This document shows, piece by piece, positions 36,832-47,135 of a stretch of 64,000 nt of DNA (position 1 is the first letter of the stretch; each line of letters opens with the position of its first letter). Below the pieces are notes generated by a model, which worked only from the letters and a program-made list of their open reading frames with translations, was not told the DNA's origin and searched no databases. Position numbers and translations under genes: made by a program. This DNA comes from Kordiimonas lipolytica (lineage in GTDB: Bacteria; Pseudomonadota; Alphaproteobacteria; Sphingomonadales; Kordiimonadaceae), in assembly GCF_001550065.1 (NCBI RefSeq), contig NZ_LRUB01000024.1:124001-188000 (forward strand), read 5' to 3'.

Positions 36832-37497
36832 ATGATGGATAAGATGCCAAAAGAAAACCGCTTCAATCGAAAGCTGAATCTGTTGAGAGACTTGCGGTAC
36901 ATTCTTTCTAGAATATTAAAACGCTTGCGTCCTGCCGCGGTTAGAAATTCATTTATCCATCGTACGTCGAAAATCGAACCCGGAAGCCAAGTCGTAAGTA
37001 GTGAATTCGGGCGGCATTCCTACTGCGGGTATGATTGTATTTTTCTAAACGTGTCCGTTGGTTCTTTTTGTTCCATTTCGGATAATGTTGTTGTGGGTGG
37101 TTCAAATCATCCGATGCACTTTGTTTCAACCAGTCCAGTCTTTCTGTCTCACCGAGATAGTGTAAAAGAAAAGTTCTCGAGGTTTGAATATCTTGATCTG
37201 CCAAGGACTTGGATCGGCAACGATGTCTGGTTGGGCTATGGTTGCCGTGTACGAGCAGGTGTCAAGATTGGTCATGGTGCTGTCGTAGCGATGGGCAGCG
37301 TTGTTACTAAAGATGTTCCTCCGTATTCCGTTGTGGGAGGCAACCCAGCACAAGTGCTCCGAACACGCTTTTCTGAAGAAGTCATTGAAAAGCTTTTGTC
37401 GACGGAATGGTGGCACCTTTCAGATGAAGAACTCGGCCGTTGGGCAATTTGGTTTGATGATCCGCAAGAGTTCTTGAATGAATGGGCAAAAAAATGA
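36832..37497 (+). CDS. Hexapeptide-repeat acetyltransferase
   Basis: This encodes 221 aa. A left-handed beta-helix is shown by repeats such as [50 protein letters not shown] and [14 protein letters not shown]. The [12 protein letters not shown] loop contains the catalytic-type His of the CatB/xenobiotic-acetyltransferase group. It is likely an O-acetyltransferase for a sugar of the polymer. The final four bases overlap the start of the glycosyltransferase gene. Confidence 0.9.
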   Translation: MMDKMPKENRFNRKLNLLRDLRYILSRILKRLRPAAVRNSFIHRTSKIEPGSQVVSSEFGRHSYCGYDCIFLNVSVGSFCSISDNVVVGGSNHPMHFVSTSPVFLSHRDSVKEKFSRFEYLDLPRTWIGNDVWLGYGCRVRAGVKIGHGAVVAMGSVVTKDVPPYSVVGGNPAQVLRTRFSEEVIEKLLSTEWWHLSDEELGRWAIWFDDPQEFLNEWAKK

Positions 37498-38636
37498 AGA
37501 TCCTGCACCTGTGTTTGTCCTGCTTCTACATTGATGATGCAGGATACCAAGAGAACCATTTGGTTCGTCAACACGTTGACGGAGGTCACGATGTTTTGGT
37601 CATCGCTTCGACAGAGACCTTCGACGGAAAAGGCGGCTTGCGTTACACTGAACCGAGAACCTACATCGGATCAGATGGTGCAAAGATTATTCGTGTCCCA
37701 TATGTTAGTTGGTTACCGCAGAAAATAGCGCGAAAGCTTCGAATTCACCCAGGAATTTATAAGTTGATCCAAGATTTTAGACCGGAAGCAATGATGTTCC
37801 ATGGATGTGCCGGAAACGAGATTGTTACCGTAGCTCGATATGCCGCTAGCCACCCCAATGTTCTGCTGTATGCAGACAGTCATGAGGACTTCAATAACAG
37901 CGCGCGTAATTTTGTATCAAAGAACATCTTACACCGATTGTTTTACAGAAATCGAATGCAAACCGCGTTGCCACACATCCGAAAGGTTCTGTGCATCAAT
38001 TTAGAATCTATGGAATTCATGTCGGAACTTTACGGTGTTTCGCGTGACAGACTTGAATTTTTTCCACTTGGCGGTAACGTTTTAGCACCGTCTGAGATTT
38101 CCGATCGCAGGTTGAAAACGCGTGCTCAATACGGTCTTTCGGACGATGCATTTGTTTTCCTTCAGTCCGGAAAAATGAGTAAAAGAAAGAAACTGGCCGA
38201 CAGTCTTGAAGCATTTGCCCAAATGGAAGGGTCACACCTGAGGTTCTGGATCACTGGCCTTTTGGTCGACGAGATCAAGGAGGACTTGTTGTCAAAGATC
38301 GAGACAGACCCAAGGATTAATTTTCTTGGCTGGAAAAGCTCCGAGCAACTCAACGATCTTCTTTGCGCTGCTGACGTTTATCTTCAACCCGGCACGCAAT
38401 CGGTTACCATGCAAAACGCTTTGTGTTGTGGGTGTCCTGTAATAATAGCTGACGTACCTGGACACCAACCCTACGTTAAAGCTGGCGCAACCCTAGTGAA
38501 CGACCGAAAAACCCTGCTGAACGCAATGCGCGATGCTTTGACTTGGGACAGCATTGACAAACGCTCGATAGCCTTGCGCTTTGCTAGAAAGACATTGGAC
38601 TACAAAAATCTGGCAATGCGTCTCCTCAAAGCTTGA
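37494..38636 (+). CDS. Glycosyltransferase, GT-B fold (GT4-like)
   Basis: This encodes 380 aa. The N-terminal half has the acceptor domain opening ([15 protein letters not shown]). The C-terminal half shows the donor-binding pattern [21 protein letters not shown], then a [19 protein letters not shown] stretch in place of the usual E-x7-E motif. Donor and acceptor are unknown. The ATGA overlap with the acetyltransferase gene indicates coupled translation. Confidence 0.88.
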   Translation: MKILHLCLSCFYIDDAGYQENHLVRQHVDGGHDVLVIASTETFDGKGGLRYTEPRTYIGSDGAKIIRVPYVSWLPQKIARKLRIHPGIYKLIQDFRPEAMMFHGCAGNEIVTVARYAASHPNVLLYADSHEDFNNSARNFVSKNILHRLFYRNRMQTALPHIRKVLCINLESMEFMSELYGVSRDRLEFFPLGGNVLAPSEISDRRLKTRAQYGLSDDAFVFLQSGKMSKRKKLADSLEAFAQMEGSHLRFWITGLLVDEIKEDLLSKIETDPRINFLGWKSSEQLNDLLCAADVYLQPGTQSVTMQNALCCGCPVIIADVPGHQPYVKAGATLVNDRKTLLNAMRDALTWDSIDKRSIALRFARKTLDYKNLAMRLLKA

Positions 38637-38669
38637 GTGTAATATCTTTAACCTTGGAGGTTATCAAAG

Positions 38670-39815
38670 TTGAAACCCTCGACCCGAACCTATCAGATCT
38701 GCACCAACTGCGTTATGGACACGACCGACTCTGCGATTACTTTCGACGAGTACGGAGTGTGCGACCATTGCCGTGATTTCGAAAAAAACGTGAAACCGAA
38801 CTGGCACCCTGATGAGCAGGGCCGGGCCGCGCTTTCCGCTATAATTAGCGAAGTGCGCAAAGTCGGAAAAGGCCATGATTTCGACTGCATTCTCGGCCTT
38901 AGCGGTGGACTTGACAGTTCATATATGTTGCATCTTCTAGTCAAAGAGTTCGATCTGCGCCCTCTCGTGTTCCACGTAGATGGCGGCTGGAACAGTGATC
39001 TTGCCGTCAACAACATTCAGATGCTAGTCGACAAACTGGGACTGGACCTGTTCACTGAGGTCATCGATTGGGAGGACATGCGTGATTTCCAGTTGGCATT
39101 CTTCAAGTCGGGGATATCGCAAATTGACATCCCGCAGGATCATGCTTTTTTTGCTACTCTATACAAGTTTGCCAACAAATATAACGTAAAGCACATTATG
39201 AATGGTGGCAACATTTCGACCGAATGCATCCGCAACCCCCTAGAGTGGTTATACTATGGAACGGATATGTGGTTGATCAATGATATCCGTAAACGGTTCT
39301 GCACGCGTCCGCTTAAAAATTATCCATTCAGTTCAATCTTGTCCCACAAGCTCTATTTACGTTATTTACGCCAAGTCAAAGTGGTCCGGCCACTAAACTA
39401 CATGCCTTACACGAAGGAGGTGGCGATGAAGACGCTGCGCGATGAGTATGGCTGGCGCGCATATCCTCAGAAGCATTTTGAAAGTCGTTTTACCAAATTC
39501 TTTGAAGGCTATTGGATGCCGACCCGATTTGGCTTCGACACGCGCAAAGTGCAGTATTCTTCATTGGTTGTGACGCACCAAATGACCCGCGAAGAGGCTT
39601 TGGAAAAACTGAAAGTGCCAGCGTATGACCCTGACACCATCGAGGACGAGTTCGCCTATATTGCAAAAAAGTTGGGTATCACCATTGATGAGTTGCGCCA
39701 TTACCATACGATGCCCTTGAAAAGTTACAAAGATTACAGCAACCAAGAATCTTTTTTCAACCTCGGGGCAAAGGTTCTGCGTGCTGTTGGCGTCGAGCGG
39801 TCTATAAAGCGGTGA
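38670..39815 (+). CDS. N-acetyl sugar amidotransferase (WbpG-like)
   Basis: This encodes 381 aa. A zinc-finger-like Cys set (C11, C14, C31, C34) precedes a PP-loop ATP pyrophosphatase motif SGGLDS (residues 78-83), the WbpG/PseA signature. The enzyme activates the acetamido group of a sugar and uses ammonia to make an acetamidino group. It starts with TTG, 9 nt after GGAGG. HisH2 and HisF2 follow directly, and together they form the known ammonia-supply trio of Pseudomonas B-band O-antigen loci. Confidence 0.92.
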   Translation: MKPSTRTYQICTNCVMDTTDSAITFDEYGVCDHCRDFEKNVKPNWHPDEQGRAALSAIISEVRKVGKGHDFDCILGLSGGLDSSYMLHLLVKEFDLRPLVFHVDGGWNSDLAVNNIQMLVDKLGLDLFTEVIDWEDMRDFQLAFFKSGISQIDIPQDHAFFATLYKFANKYNVKHIMNGGNISTECIRNPLEWLYYGTDMWLINDIRKRFCTRPLKNYPFSSILSHKLYLRYLRQVKVVRPLNYMPYTKEVAMKTLRDEYGWRAYPQKHFESRFTKFFEGYWMPTRFGFDTRKVQYSSLVVTHQMTREEALEKLKVPAYDPDTIEDEFAYIAKKLGITIDELRHYHTMPLKSYKDYSNQESFFNLGAKVLRAVGVERSIKR

Positions 39816-40438
39816 TGGCTAAACTGTGTATCATTGACTACGGTTCCGGTAATATTCGGGCGATCGCCAATATCTGCGAGCGCGAAAGGATTCCCTTTGT
39901 CATTTCCGCTGAGCCTGAGGCGTTCAAAACCGCCACCCATTTCCTATTGCCGGGTGTCGGTGCTTTTGATCCAACAATTGCAACGCTGCAGGTTTCAGGG
40001 ATACTCTCGGCGCTCGAAGTTGAAGTTCTGGTTAAACGCAAGCCGATTATGGGGATTTGCGTCGGAATGCACTTGCTAGCGAATGGAAGCGATGAAGGGG
40101 CCCGTAGGGGGTTGGGTTGGATTCCTGGTCATGTGACCCAAATCGAAACAAGCACTCTTGGCCCTTCCCCACACTTGCCGCATATGGGATGGAATAGTAT
40201 CGCGACTGAGGAATTTGACCCGCTGCTGAGGGGCGTCGATCTGCGGCGCGGCTTTTATTTCCTGCATTCATTTTTTTTCGATGCGCAAAATCCAGAGGAT
40301 ATAGTTGCTACGGTATCCTACGGAAGCGCTCTGCCATGCATCGTACGCAAGGGCCACATCATAGGGGCACAGTTCCACCCGGAAAAAAGTCATTCGAATG
40401 GTATCCGCCTGATCAAGAACTTCGTGGAGGTCGAATGA
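39815..40438 (+). CDS. HisH-type glutaminase of the amidotransferase trio (HisH2)
   Basis: This encodes 207 aa, a class I glutamine amidotransferase related to HisH, with CIIDYGSGN, nucleophile Cys in GICVGMHLL and catalytic His in AQFHPEKS. The core hisH lies at 14557, so this is a second copy with its own role: releasing ammonia for the sugar amidotransferase WbpG. It overlaps both neighbours by one to four bases. Confidence 0.93.
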   Translation: MAKLCIIDYGSGNIRAIANICERERIPFVISAEPEAFKTATHFLLPGVGAFDPTIATLQVSGILSALEVEVLVKRKPIMGICVGMHLLANGSDEGARRGLGWIPGHVTQIETSTLGPSPHLPHMGWNSIATEEFDPLLRGVDLRRGFYFLHSFFFDAQNPEDIVATVSYGSALPCIVRKGHIIGAQFHPEKSHSNGIRLIKNFVEVE

Positions 40439-41181
40439 TGCTGCAGTCTCGGATCACGCCCTTCCTCTTGTTGCGCGGCAACGGGCTTGTCAAAACTCAA
40501 AAATTTGGTGACCCGAAATATGTTGGTGACCCGATCAATGCGGTGAAAATTTTCAACGAGAAGGAAGTCGATGAACTGACTTTGCTTGACATTGACGCAA
40601 CCACATCGGGCAAGGGGCCTGATCTCGGGCTCCTTAGGGACATCGCTACCGAAAGCAGAATGCCGCTGTGTTACGGAGGCGGTGTTCAGGACGCGGGAAC
40701 CGCAGCTCAAATCATCGCGCTTGGGTACGAAAAAGTCTCGGTTAGCCATGCGGCGCTGGAGCGCCCCGAGTTGGTGCGCGAGATGGCTGAACGTGTCGGG
40801 CGGCAAAGCGTGGTGGTGACTATTGACGTCAAGAAAGAGGGGTTGTTCGGCGCAAGCTACCGGGTCTATTCGCAAAACGCCAAGCAAAAACACAATATCG
40901 ATCCAGTCACTTTCGCTGTTCAATGCACCGAACTTGGCGCAGGCGAAATCGTGCTGAACTCGATTGACCGAGACGGAATTATGCAGGGCTATGACCTTGA
41001 TCTGGCCAGAAAGGTCCGTGCGGCTATCACGACACCGATGACTGTCGTCGGCGGCGCCGGATCTGTCGATGACCTACGCGCTTTGACCTCCGAACTGGGC
41101 CCGATCGGTGCCGGTGCCGGTAGTCTCTTTGTCTTCAAGGGAAAGTATCGCGCCGTACTGATAAGTTATGCTCGACCATGA
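40435..41181 (+). CDS. HisF-like barrel of the amidotransferase trio (HisF2), Asp11 lost
   Basis: This encodes 248 aa, a HisF-type TIM barrel. Compared with the canonical HisF in this window ([11 protein letters not shown]), the same segment here is RITPFLLLRGN: the first catalytic aspartate (Asp11) is leucine. The second is kept (VTIDVKK). So it is unlikely to cyclise PRFAR and probably only channels ammonia from HisH2 to the amidotransferase. The ATGA overlap with hisH2 and the GGAGG site support the start. Confidence 0.92.
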   Translation: MMLQSRITPFLLLRGNGLVKTQKFGDPKYVGDPINAVKIFNEKEVDELTLLDIDATTSGKGPDLGLLRDIATESRMPLCYGGGVQDAGTAAQIIALGYEKVSVSHAALERPELVREMAERVGRQSVVVTIDVKKEGLFGASYRVYSQNAKQKHNIDPVTFAVQCTELGAGEIVLNSIDRDGIMQGYDLDLARKVRAAITTPMTVVGGAGSVDDLRALTSELGPIGAGAGSLFVFKGKYRAVLISYARP

Positions 41182-41420
41182 TAGGTGTATCATCAAGAAC
41201 AGCTACGTGTTGTCTGATCAATACCAACGACGAGTGTTATGTATGCTTTGAATTTGCCCCGTACGTACGATAAACTTTTGGTTTCGAACAAATTATCGAT
41301 CATGCTGTGCAATGAAAAAGATTTCGTAAAATTAGCTACCGGTGCCGCAGTACCAAAAATGGGTATTTTCCAACCCTAAATATGCGCGTACAAAATCGTA
41401 GGCTATCAAAGGTTGATCAA

Positions 41421-43550
41421 ATGAAACAAGTTCTTCAATCCCTTAAGGACGGCACCACCACACTTGAGAACGTTCCAGTGCCGCGCGCTGGTGCTGGCAG
41501 TGTGCTAATTCGCACCGATATTTCTCTCGTTTCCGCCGGCACCGAGCGCATGCTGGTGAAATTCGGCAAATCTGGATGGATATCAAAGGTCCGCCAGCAG
41601 CCCGACAAGGTGAGGATGGTGCTGGAAAAGGCCCGCACGGACGGCATCGCCGCCACCTATGACGCAGTAAAGAGCAAGTTCGACCAGCCACTGGCGCTCG
41701 GATATTGTAATGTCGGCCAAGTGGTCGACGCTGGAAATGGTGTCGATGGTTTCAAGCCGGGCGACCGCGTGGTCTCGAATGGGAAGCACGCCGAATACGT
41801 CACCGTGCCGAAAAACCTCTGTGCGCGTATCCCGAAAAACGTTTCCCTCGAGGAGGCCAGCTTCACTGTGGTCGGCGCCATTGCTTTGCAGGGCATCCGC
41901 CTCGCCAACCCGACGCTGGGTGAATGCGTGGTGGTTACTGGCCTTGGCGTGATCGGCTTGATGGCAGTGCAGCTGCTGTGCGCCCACGGGTGTCGCGTAC
42001 TTGGGATCGATTTTGACGATAGTCGCCTGGCGCTGGCACGGCAGTTCGGCGCGGAGACGGTGAACCCAGGAAAGGGTGAGGATGTGCTCGATGCCGCCGC
42101 CGCATTCTCGCGGGGGCAGGGCATCGACGCGGTAATTATCACCGCAGCAACTGACAGTAACGAGCCGGTGCGCCAGGCTGCGCAAATGTGCCGCCAGCGC
42201 GGCCGCATTGTGCTGGTGGGCGTGGTCGGTCTGAATCTGTCGCGCGACGATTTTTATGAAAAAGAACTGACCTTTCAGGTCAGCTGCTCGTATGGACCGG
42301 GGCGCTATGATTCCAACTACGAGGAAGGCGGGCAGGATTATCCCATTGGTTTCGTGCGCTGGACCGAGCAGCGCAACTTCGAAGCGGTGCTAGATCTCAT
42401 GGCATCTGGTTCGCTCGATGTAAAGCCCTTGATCACCCACCGTTTCGAAGTGGCACAGGCGGCAGAGGCAATGGATCTGTTGACCTCGAGCGAGCCATCC
42501 ATGGGTATTCTCATCAACTATCCGGGCGGTATCGATGGCGAAGCGCAGATTCTCGAACGCGTCGTCACACTAGATGACGTGCAGCCGAAGGCTGGTAAAG
42601 GTAGAGTCGCCTTCCTTGGCTCGGGAAACTACGCAAGCCGGGTTCTCATCCCGTCCTTCAAGACGGCAGGCGCCGATCTCGGTACAGTGGTCAGTTCTGG
42701 TGGGATCAGCGCGGTGCGTTTCGGTAAGAAGTTCGGCTTCCGAGAAGCGGCCACTGATGCCTCGAGGGTGCTGGCTAATCGCGAGATCGACACCATAGTG
42801 GTCGCTACCCGTCATGACGCTCACGCGACACAGGTGTTAGACGCACTGCGAGCGGGTAAGCATGTCTTCTGTGAGAAGCCTTTGTGTTTGACGCTGGCCG
42901 AACTGGCCGAGATCAAGGCTGAGGCTAACCGACGACCGGAGCAGCAACTTGTGGTTGGCTTTAATCGCAGATTCGCGCCACAGGTAGTGAAAATGAAGAC
43001 GCTTCTCGCTCCGATTAAAGCGCCAAAAAACCTCATTATCACTGTTAATGCGGGTGAAATCCCACCAGATCATTGGACACAGGATCCTGTCGTGGGCGGC
43101 GGGCGCATCATTGGCGAAGCCTGCCATTTCATCGATCTTGCTCGCCATTTGATTGGGCATCCAGTCACGGCACATCATGGGGTGGCGTTGGGGCGGCATC
43201 CCTCGACGCCCGTCAATGACGACAAAGTCAGCCTGACGCTTCAATTCGCAGACGGGTCGGTAGCAACGATCCTGTATTTGGCTAATGGCCACAAAGGCTT
43301 CCCTAAGGAACGGGTCGAGATCTTTGCTGCGGGTAGGGTTCTTCAACTGGACAACTTCATAAGGCTACGTGGCTGGGGTTGGTCAGGGTTCTCGAAGATG
43401 AATCTTTGGAGGCAAAACAAGGGGGTGGACGCCTTGGTCGCGGCGTTCATGGCTTCAGTCAAATGCAGGGCCGTGGCGCCTGTGCCACTTGCGGAAGTAT
43501 TTGAAACCACTGAGATCACTATCAAACTAGCGGAGGCTGTGCGGCAATGA
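41421..43550 (+). CDS. Two-domain oxidoreductase: zinc-ADH-like plus Gfo/Idh/MocA
   Basis: This encodes 709 aa. Residues 1 to about 370 form a medium-chain dehydrogenase with a Rossmann motif VTGLGVIGLMAVQLL. Residues about 385-709 form a Gfo/Idh/MocA oxidoreductase (VAFLGSGNYASRVL, FCEKPLCLT). The typical catalytic-zinc Cys is not evident in the first domain, so it may be a modified ADH. This fusion recurs in polysaccharide loci beside heparinase-like and methyltransferase genes, as here. The reaction is unknown, perhaps oxidation then epimerisation or reduction of a nucleotide sugar. Confidence 0.9.
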   Translation: MKQVLQSLKDGTTTLENVPVPRAGAGSVLIRTDISLVSAGTERMLVKFGKSGWISKVRQQPDKVRMVLEKARTDGIAATYDAVKSKFDQPLALGYCNVGQVVDAGNGVDGFKPGDRVVSNGKHAEYVTVPKNLCARIPKNVSLEEASFTVVGAIALQGIRLANPTLGECVVVTGLGVIGLMAVQLLCAHGCRVLGIDFDDSRLALARQFGAETVNPGKGEDVLDAAAAFSRGQGIDAVIITAATDSNEPVRQAAQMCRQRGRIVLVGVVGLNLSRDDFYEKELTFQVSCSYGPGRYDSNYEEGGQDYPIGFVRWTEQRNFEAVLDLMASGSLDVKPLITHRFEVAQAAEAMDLLTSSEPSMGILINYPGGIDGEAQILERVVTLDDVQPKAGKGRVAFLGSGNYASRVLIPSFKTAGADLGTVVSSGGISAVRFGKKFGFREAATDASRVLANREIDTIVVATRHDAHATQVLDALRAGKHVFCEKPLCLTLAELAEIKAEANRRPEQQLVVGFNRRFAPQVVKMKTLLAPIKAPKNLIITVNAGEIPPDHWTQDPVVGGGRIIGEACHFIDLARHLIGHPVTAHHGVALGRHPSTPVNDDKVSLTLQFADGSVATILYLANGHKGFPKERVEIFAAGRVLQLDNFIRLRGWGWSGFSKMNLWRQNKGVDALVAAFMASVKCRAVAPVPLAEVFETTEITIKLAEAVRQ

Positions 43551-44260
43551 GCATGATCCAGATCATCGATCGCAGATTCTATCCCGATTATCACAAAAAC
43601 TGGGATGACCAAATGTTCCGCGAACGGATTCTGCGGGTCATTGATTCTGACACCCGTATTCTGGACCTTGGCGCTGGCGCCGGAATTGTGCAGGAGATGA
43701 ATTTCCGTGGACTTGCTCAGCAAGTCTGCGGTGTCGACCTTGACCCGAGGGTCTCAGAAAATGGATTTCTGGATGAGGGGCGGGTCTCGGACGCGGGCGA
43801 AATCCCATATCCCGATGCCAGTTTCGATATAGTGATTGCCGACAATGTTATGGAGCATCTGGACTTCCCCGAACAGGTAGTCCGCGAGATTGCCCGCGTT
43901 CTGCGTCCCGGCGGGAAGCTATTATTCAAGACACCGAACCGCAACCACTACATGCCACTCATTGCCCGCCTGACCTCGCATCGTTTTCACCAATGGATCA
44001 ACCGCTTGCGGGGGCGGCACGAGACCGACACCTTCCCCACGCACTACCTATGCAATTCACCTACACAGGTTCGCAAGATAGCCGCGGACTCCGGCCTTCA
44101 AATCGACAGTTTGGAACTGATTGAAGGGCGTCCAGAATACCTGCGGATCACCACACTCACCTATCTGATGGGGCTGGCCTATGAAAGGCTTGTAAATGCT
44201 GTACCTTATTTGGCGCGGTTTCGCATCCTTCTGGTCGCGACGCTGTCTAAACCTACATGA
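43547..44260 (+). CDS. Class I SAM-dependent methyltransferase
   Basis: This encodes 237 aa with motif I ILDLGAGAGIVQEM, the acidic motif-II-like GVDLDP, IVIADNVMEHL and the LRPGGKLLFKTPN loop, typical of the Methyltransf_11 type. The target is probably a sugar hydroxyl or amine in this locus. Four-base overlaps with both the upstream oxidoreductase and the downstream heparinase-like gene show tight operon structure. Confidence 0.9.
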   Translation: MSMIQIIDRRFYPDYHKNWDDQMFRERILRVIDSDTRILDLGAGAGIVQEMNFRGLAQQVCGVDLDPRVSENGFLDEGRVSDAGEIPYPDASFDIVIADNVMEHLDFPEQVVREIARVLRPGGKLLFKTPNRNHYMPLIARLTSHRFHQWINRLRGRHETDTFPTHYLCNSPTQVRKIAADSGLQIDSLELIEGRPEYLRITTLTYLMGLAYERLVNAVPYLARFRILLVATLSKPT

Positions 44261-45909
44261 CCGTGATGCGCTACGCCTTTCGGTTCTGGCGCACGATCCG
44301 GCACCTTCGGCCCGTGCAGCTTTATGGACGGCTATGGTATCTGTTGGCCCGTCCCCGCCCAGATCTGGCATCGGCACCATGCATCTGGTCTGGGTCCGCA
44401 ATTTGGCAGCCGCCTGCCTACCGTGCGCCCAGCATGACCGGACCAAGGGTGTTTCGGTTTCTCAATGAAAAAGGGTCGCTGGACGCGCATGGCTGGGACA
44501 ATCCCGCTAAAGCCAAGCTTTGGCGCTACAACCAGCATTACTTCGATGACCTGAACGCCGAAGGAGCGGACTCGCGCGGAGCGTGGCATCAGGCGCTGAT
44601 AACCGACTGGATTGCAGCCAACCCGCCAGGCCAAGGTTCGGGCTGGGAGCCTTATCCTACTTCGCTGCGCATTGTGAACTGGATCAAATGGGCGCTGGCT
44701 GGCAACACCCTAAATGAGGCCGCACAGCACAGTCTTGCTGTCCAAACTCGCTGGTTGATGCGTCGGCTGGAATGGCACCTGCTCGGCAACCATCTTTTTT
44801 CCAATGCGAAAGCGCTTATTTTCGCCGGCTTTTACTTCGATGGACCGGAGGCCGCTAATTGGCGCAAGCAGGCTATGGCGATCTTGTTTCGTGAGCTGCC
44901 TGAACAGATACTTCCCGATGGCGGCCATTTCGAGCTGTCGCCGATGTACCATGCCCTCGCTGTGGAGGACTTGGCGGATATAGTGAACTTGATGACGGCC
45001 TATGGTTCCAGACTTTCTGCCGCCGAACAGGCCTTGGCGCGTGGCTGCGCTGCGCGGTTGCCGGGAATGCTTCGTTGGCTCAACATTATGTCGCACCCGG
45101 ACGGCAAGATCTCTTTTTTCAACGATGCAGCCTTTGGCGTCGCACCGGAGAATGACTGTCTTCATGCCTATGCCGCGCGGTTGGGAATTTCTGTCGCTCC
45201 GTTGGCGCCAGGACTTACGTATCTAGTTGACAGTGGTTTTGCTCGCATGGCGCGGGGATCAATCGTGGTCCTCTGTGATGTAGGCCGTATAGGACCGGAT
45301 TATCTGCCCGGTCATGCCCATGCCGATACACTGTCCTTCGAGCTTTCGCTCGGCACAGAGCGCGTGATTGTTAATTCCGGCACCTCCGAATATGGTACGT
45401 CTGCTGAACGCCTGCGCCAGCGCGGAACATCTGCGCATTCGACTGTCCAAGTCGGCAATGAGGATTCTTCGGAGGTTTGGAGTGGATTTCGCGTGGCGCA
45501 GCGCGCTAGAGTCTATGCAGTAGAGGCCAATGAAACCCGCGAGGCGCTAATTCTCGCGGCCCGACATGATGGTTACACCCGCCTGCCCAGAGGCCCGCAC
45601 CACAGCCGTTCATGGCAGCTCACTGATACAACGCTGCGTGTCGTTGACCGGCTGGAGCCAGCCGCAAAGGGTGTAGCACGGTACTACCTACCGAATGGCG
45701 TCATCGCAGAGGCTACGTCTTCAGATGCTGGTACGCTGCGCCTGGCTTCGGGCCGAGTGCTGCGTTGGTACGCCGCCGGCGCTACTGCCAATGTTGAGGA
45801 TAGCACCTGGCATCCTCGCTTCGGACTAAGTTTGCCTAGCCAATGCTTGTCCCTCGCTTTCACCGGGGACTTGACCTTCGATCTCACCTTTGACCCTGAC
45901 TTTGCCTGA
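44257..45909 (+). CDS. Heparinase II/III-like polysaccharide lyase-family protein
   Basis: This encodes 550 aa: an alpha/alpha-toroid N-terminal part (about 80-330, with HLLGNHLFSNAKALI and MYHALAVEDLADI) and a beta-sandwich C-terminal half with GHAHADTLSFELSLG, the family signature. There is no signal peptide, so unlike secreted lyases it may act in the cytoplasm or be exported otherwise. It probably modifies or trims uronate-containing glycan. It is coupled to the methyltransferase gene before it and the glycosyltransferase gene after it. Confidence 0.88.
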   Translation: MTVMRYAFRFWRTIRHLRPVQLYGRLWYLLARPRPDLASAPCIWSGSAIWQPPAYRAPSMTGPRVFRFLNEKGSLDAHGWDNPAKAKLWRYNQHYFDDLNAEGADSRGAWHQALITDWIAANPPGQGSGWEPYPTSLRIVNWIKWALAGNTLNEAAQHSLAVQTRWLMRRLEWHLLGNHLFSNAKALIFAGFYFDGPEAANWRKQAMAILFRELPEQILPDGGHFELSPMYHALAVEDLADIVNLMTAYGSRLSAAEQALARGCAARLPGMLRWLNIMSHPDGKISFFNDAAFGVAPENDCLHAYAARLGISVAPLAPGLTYLVDSGFARMARGSIVVLCDVGRIGPDYLPGHAHADTLSFELSLGTERVIVNSGTSEYGTSAERLRQRGTSAHSTVQVGNEDSSEVWSGFRVAQRARVYAVEANETREALILAARHDGYTRLPRGPHHSRSWQLTDTTLRVVDRLEPAAKGVARYYLPNGVIAEATSSDAGTLRLASGRVLRWYAAGATANVEDSTWHPRFGLSLPSQCLSLAFTGDLTFDLTFDPDFA

Positions 45910-47135
45910 TGCATATTCTATTTCTGACCGATAATTTTCCACCAGAAACCAACGCTCCGGCTAGCCGCACCTTTGAGCATGCATGCGAATGGGTGAAGGT
46001 CGGGCACCGAGTCACGGTAATTACCTGCGCTCCGAACTTTCCGAAAGGCCAGATTTTTGACGGTTATCGTAACCGTTTCTGGCAACAGGAAGAAATGGCA
46101 GGCATCCGCGTTATTCGCGTCTGGAGCTACGTGACAGGCAACGAGGGCTTCGTCCTGCGCACGCTTGATTTTATAAGCTTCATGCTTTCCGGGTTTCTCG
46201 CCGCGCTTTTTGTCAGAAAGCCGGACGTGATCATAGGCACCTCTCCTCAATTTTTCACGGCAGTAGCAGCTTGGGCGGCTTCTGCCGTGAAGCGCAAACC
46301 ATTTGTTTTTGAGCTGCGTGACATCTGGCCGGAATCGATCCGAGCCGTAGGCGCAATGAAAAACAGGCGTATACTGGGCTTGCTTGAAAAGCTGGAGGTC
46401 TTCCTATATAGCCGCGCTTCAGCGGTGATTTCGGTTACCCACTCATTCAAGAGAAATCTGATGGCGCGTGGTATCGACGGCGATAAGATTTTTGTAGTAA
46501 CCAACGGTGTCGACAGCCGCCGTTTCCATCCACTGTCCAAGGACCCCACTTTAAGCCAGAAACTTGGTATCGAGAACTGTTTTGTCGCCGGCTATATTGG
46601 AACGCATGGAATGGCGCATGCGCTAGACACGCTACTTGATGCGGCCGCAATCCTTATGAACGACCCAGCATCGGCAAATATCCGTCTCCTATTGCTAGGG
46701 GATGGCGCTGAACGCGAAAGATTGAAGGCACGAGCGAAACAGCTGGGTCTAAGAAATGTTATTTTCTGCGCTTCAGTGACAAAGGAAGAAGTGGTTCGCT
46801 ATTGGTCAGTGCTAGATCTCGCAATTATTCATTTACGCCGATCAGATCTCTTTACTACAGTGATTCCTTCTAAGTTGTTCGAGTGCATGGGCATGGGCAT
46901 TCCGATCATTTTGGGAGTTGAAGGCGAGTCTGCTGAAATCGTCCGTCAGGCCGGGGCTGGAATAACCATCGAACCAGAGAATGCCAAGCAGCTTGCAGAC
47001 CAAATTAGAATCTTGGACAAAGAACCTTGCTCACTTCAGCAAATGTCTTCGGCGGGGGTTGCTTCGGCAAAGGGTTTTGATCGAGTGGCACTAGCTCAAT
47101 CAATGCTGAACTTCATTCACAAAGTCGTTAAATGA
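45909..47135 (+). CDS. GT4-family glycosyltransferase (WbuB-like)
   Basis: This encodes 408 aa, a GT-B glycosyltransferase opening MHILFLTDNFPPE. The central WPESIRAVGAM and ALDTLLDAAAIL segments and the VIPSKLFECMGMGIPII motif match WbuB-type enzymes that transfer N-acetyl-fucosamine-like sugars; the donor here is unknown. The start overlaps the heparinase-like gene's stop. It is the last gene before about 970 bases of decayed DNA. Confidence 0.9.
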   Translation: MHILFLTDNFPPETNAPASRTFEHACEWVKVGHRVTVITCAPNFPKGQIFDGYRNRFWQQEEMAGIRVIRVWSYVTGNEGFVLRTLDFISFMLSGFLAALFVRKPDVIIGTSPQFFTAVAAWAASAVKRKPFVFELRDIWPESIRAVGAMKNRRILGLLEKLEVFLYSRASAVISVTHSFKRNLMARGIDGDKIFVVTNGVDSRRFHPLSKDPTLSQKLGIENCFVAGYIGTHGMAHALDTLLDAAAILMNDPASANIRLLLLGDGAERERLKARAKQLGLRNVIFCASVTKEEVVRYWSVLDLAIIHLRRSDLFTTVIPSKLFECMGMGIPIILGVEGESAEIVRQAGAGITIEPENAKQLADQIRILDKEPCSLQQMSSAGVASAKGFDRVALAQSMLNFIHKVVK

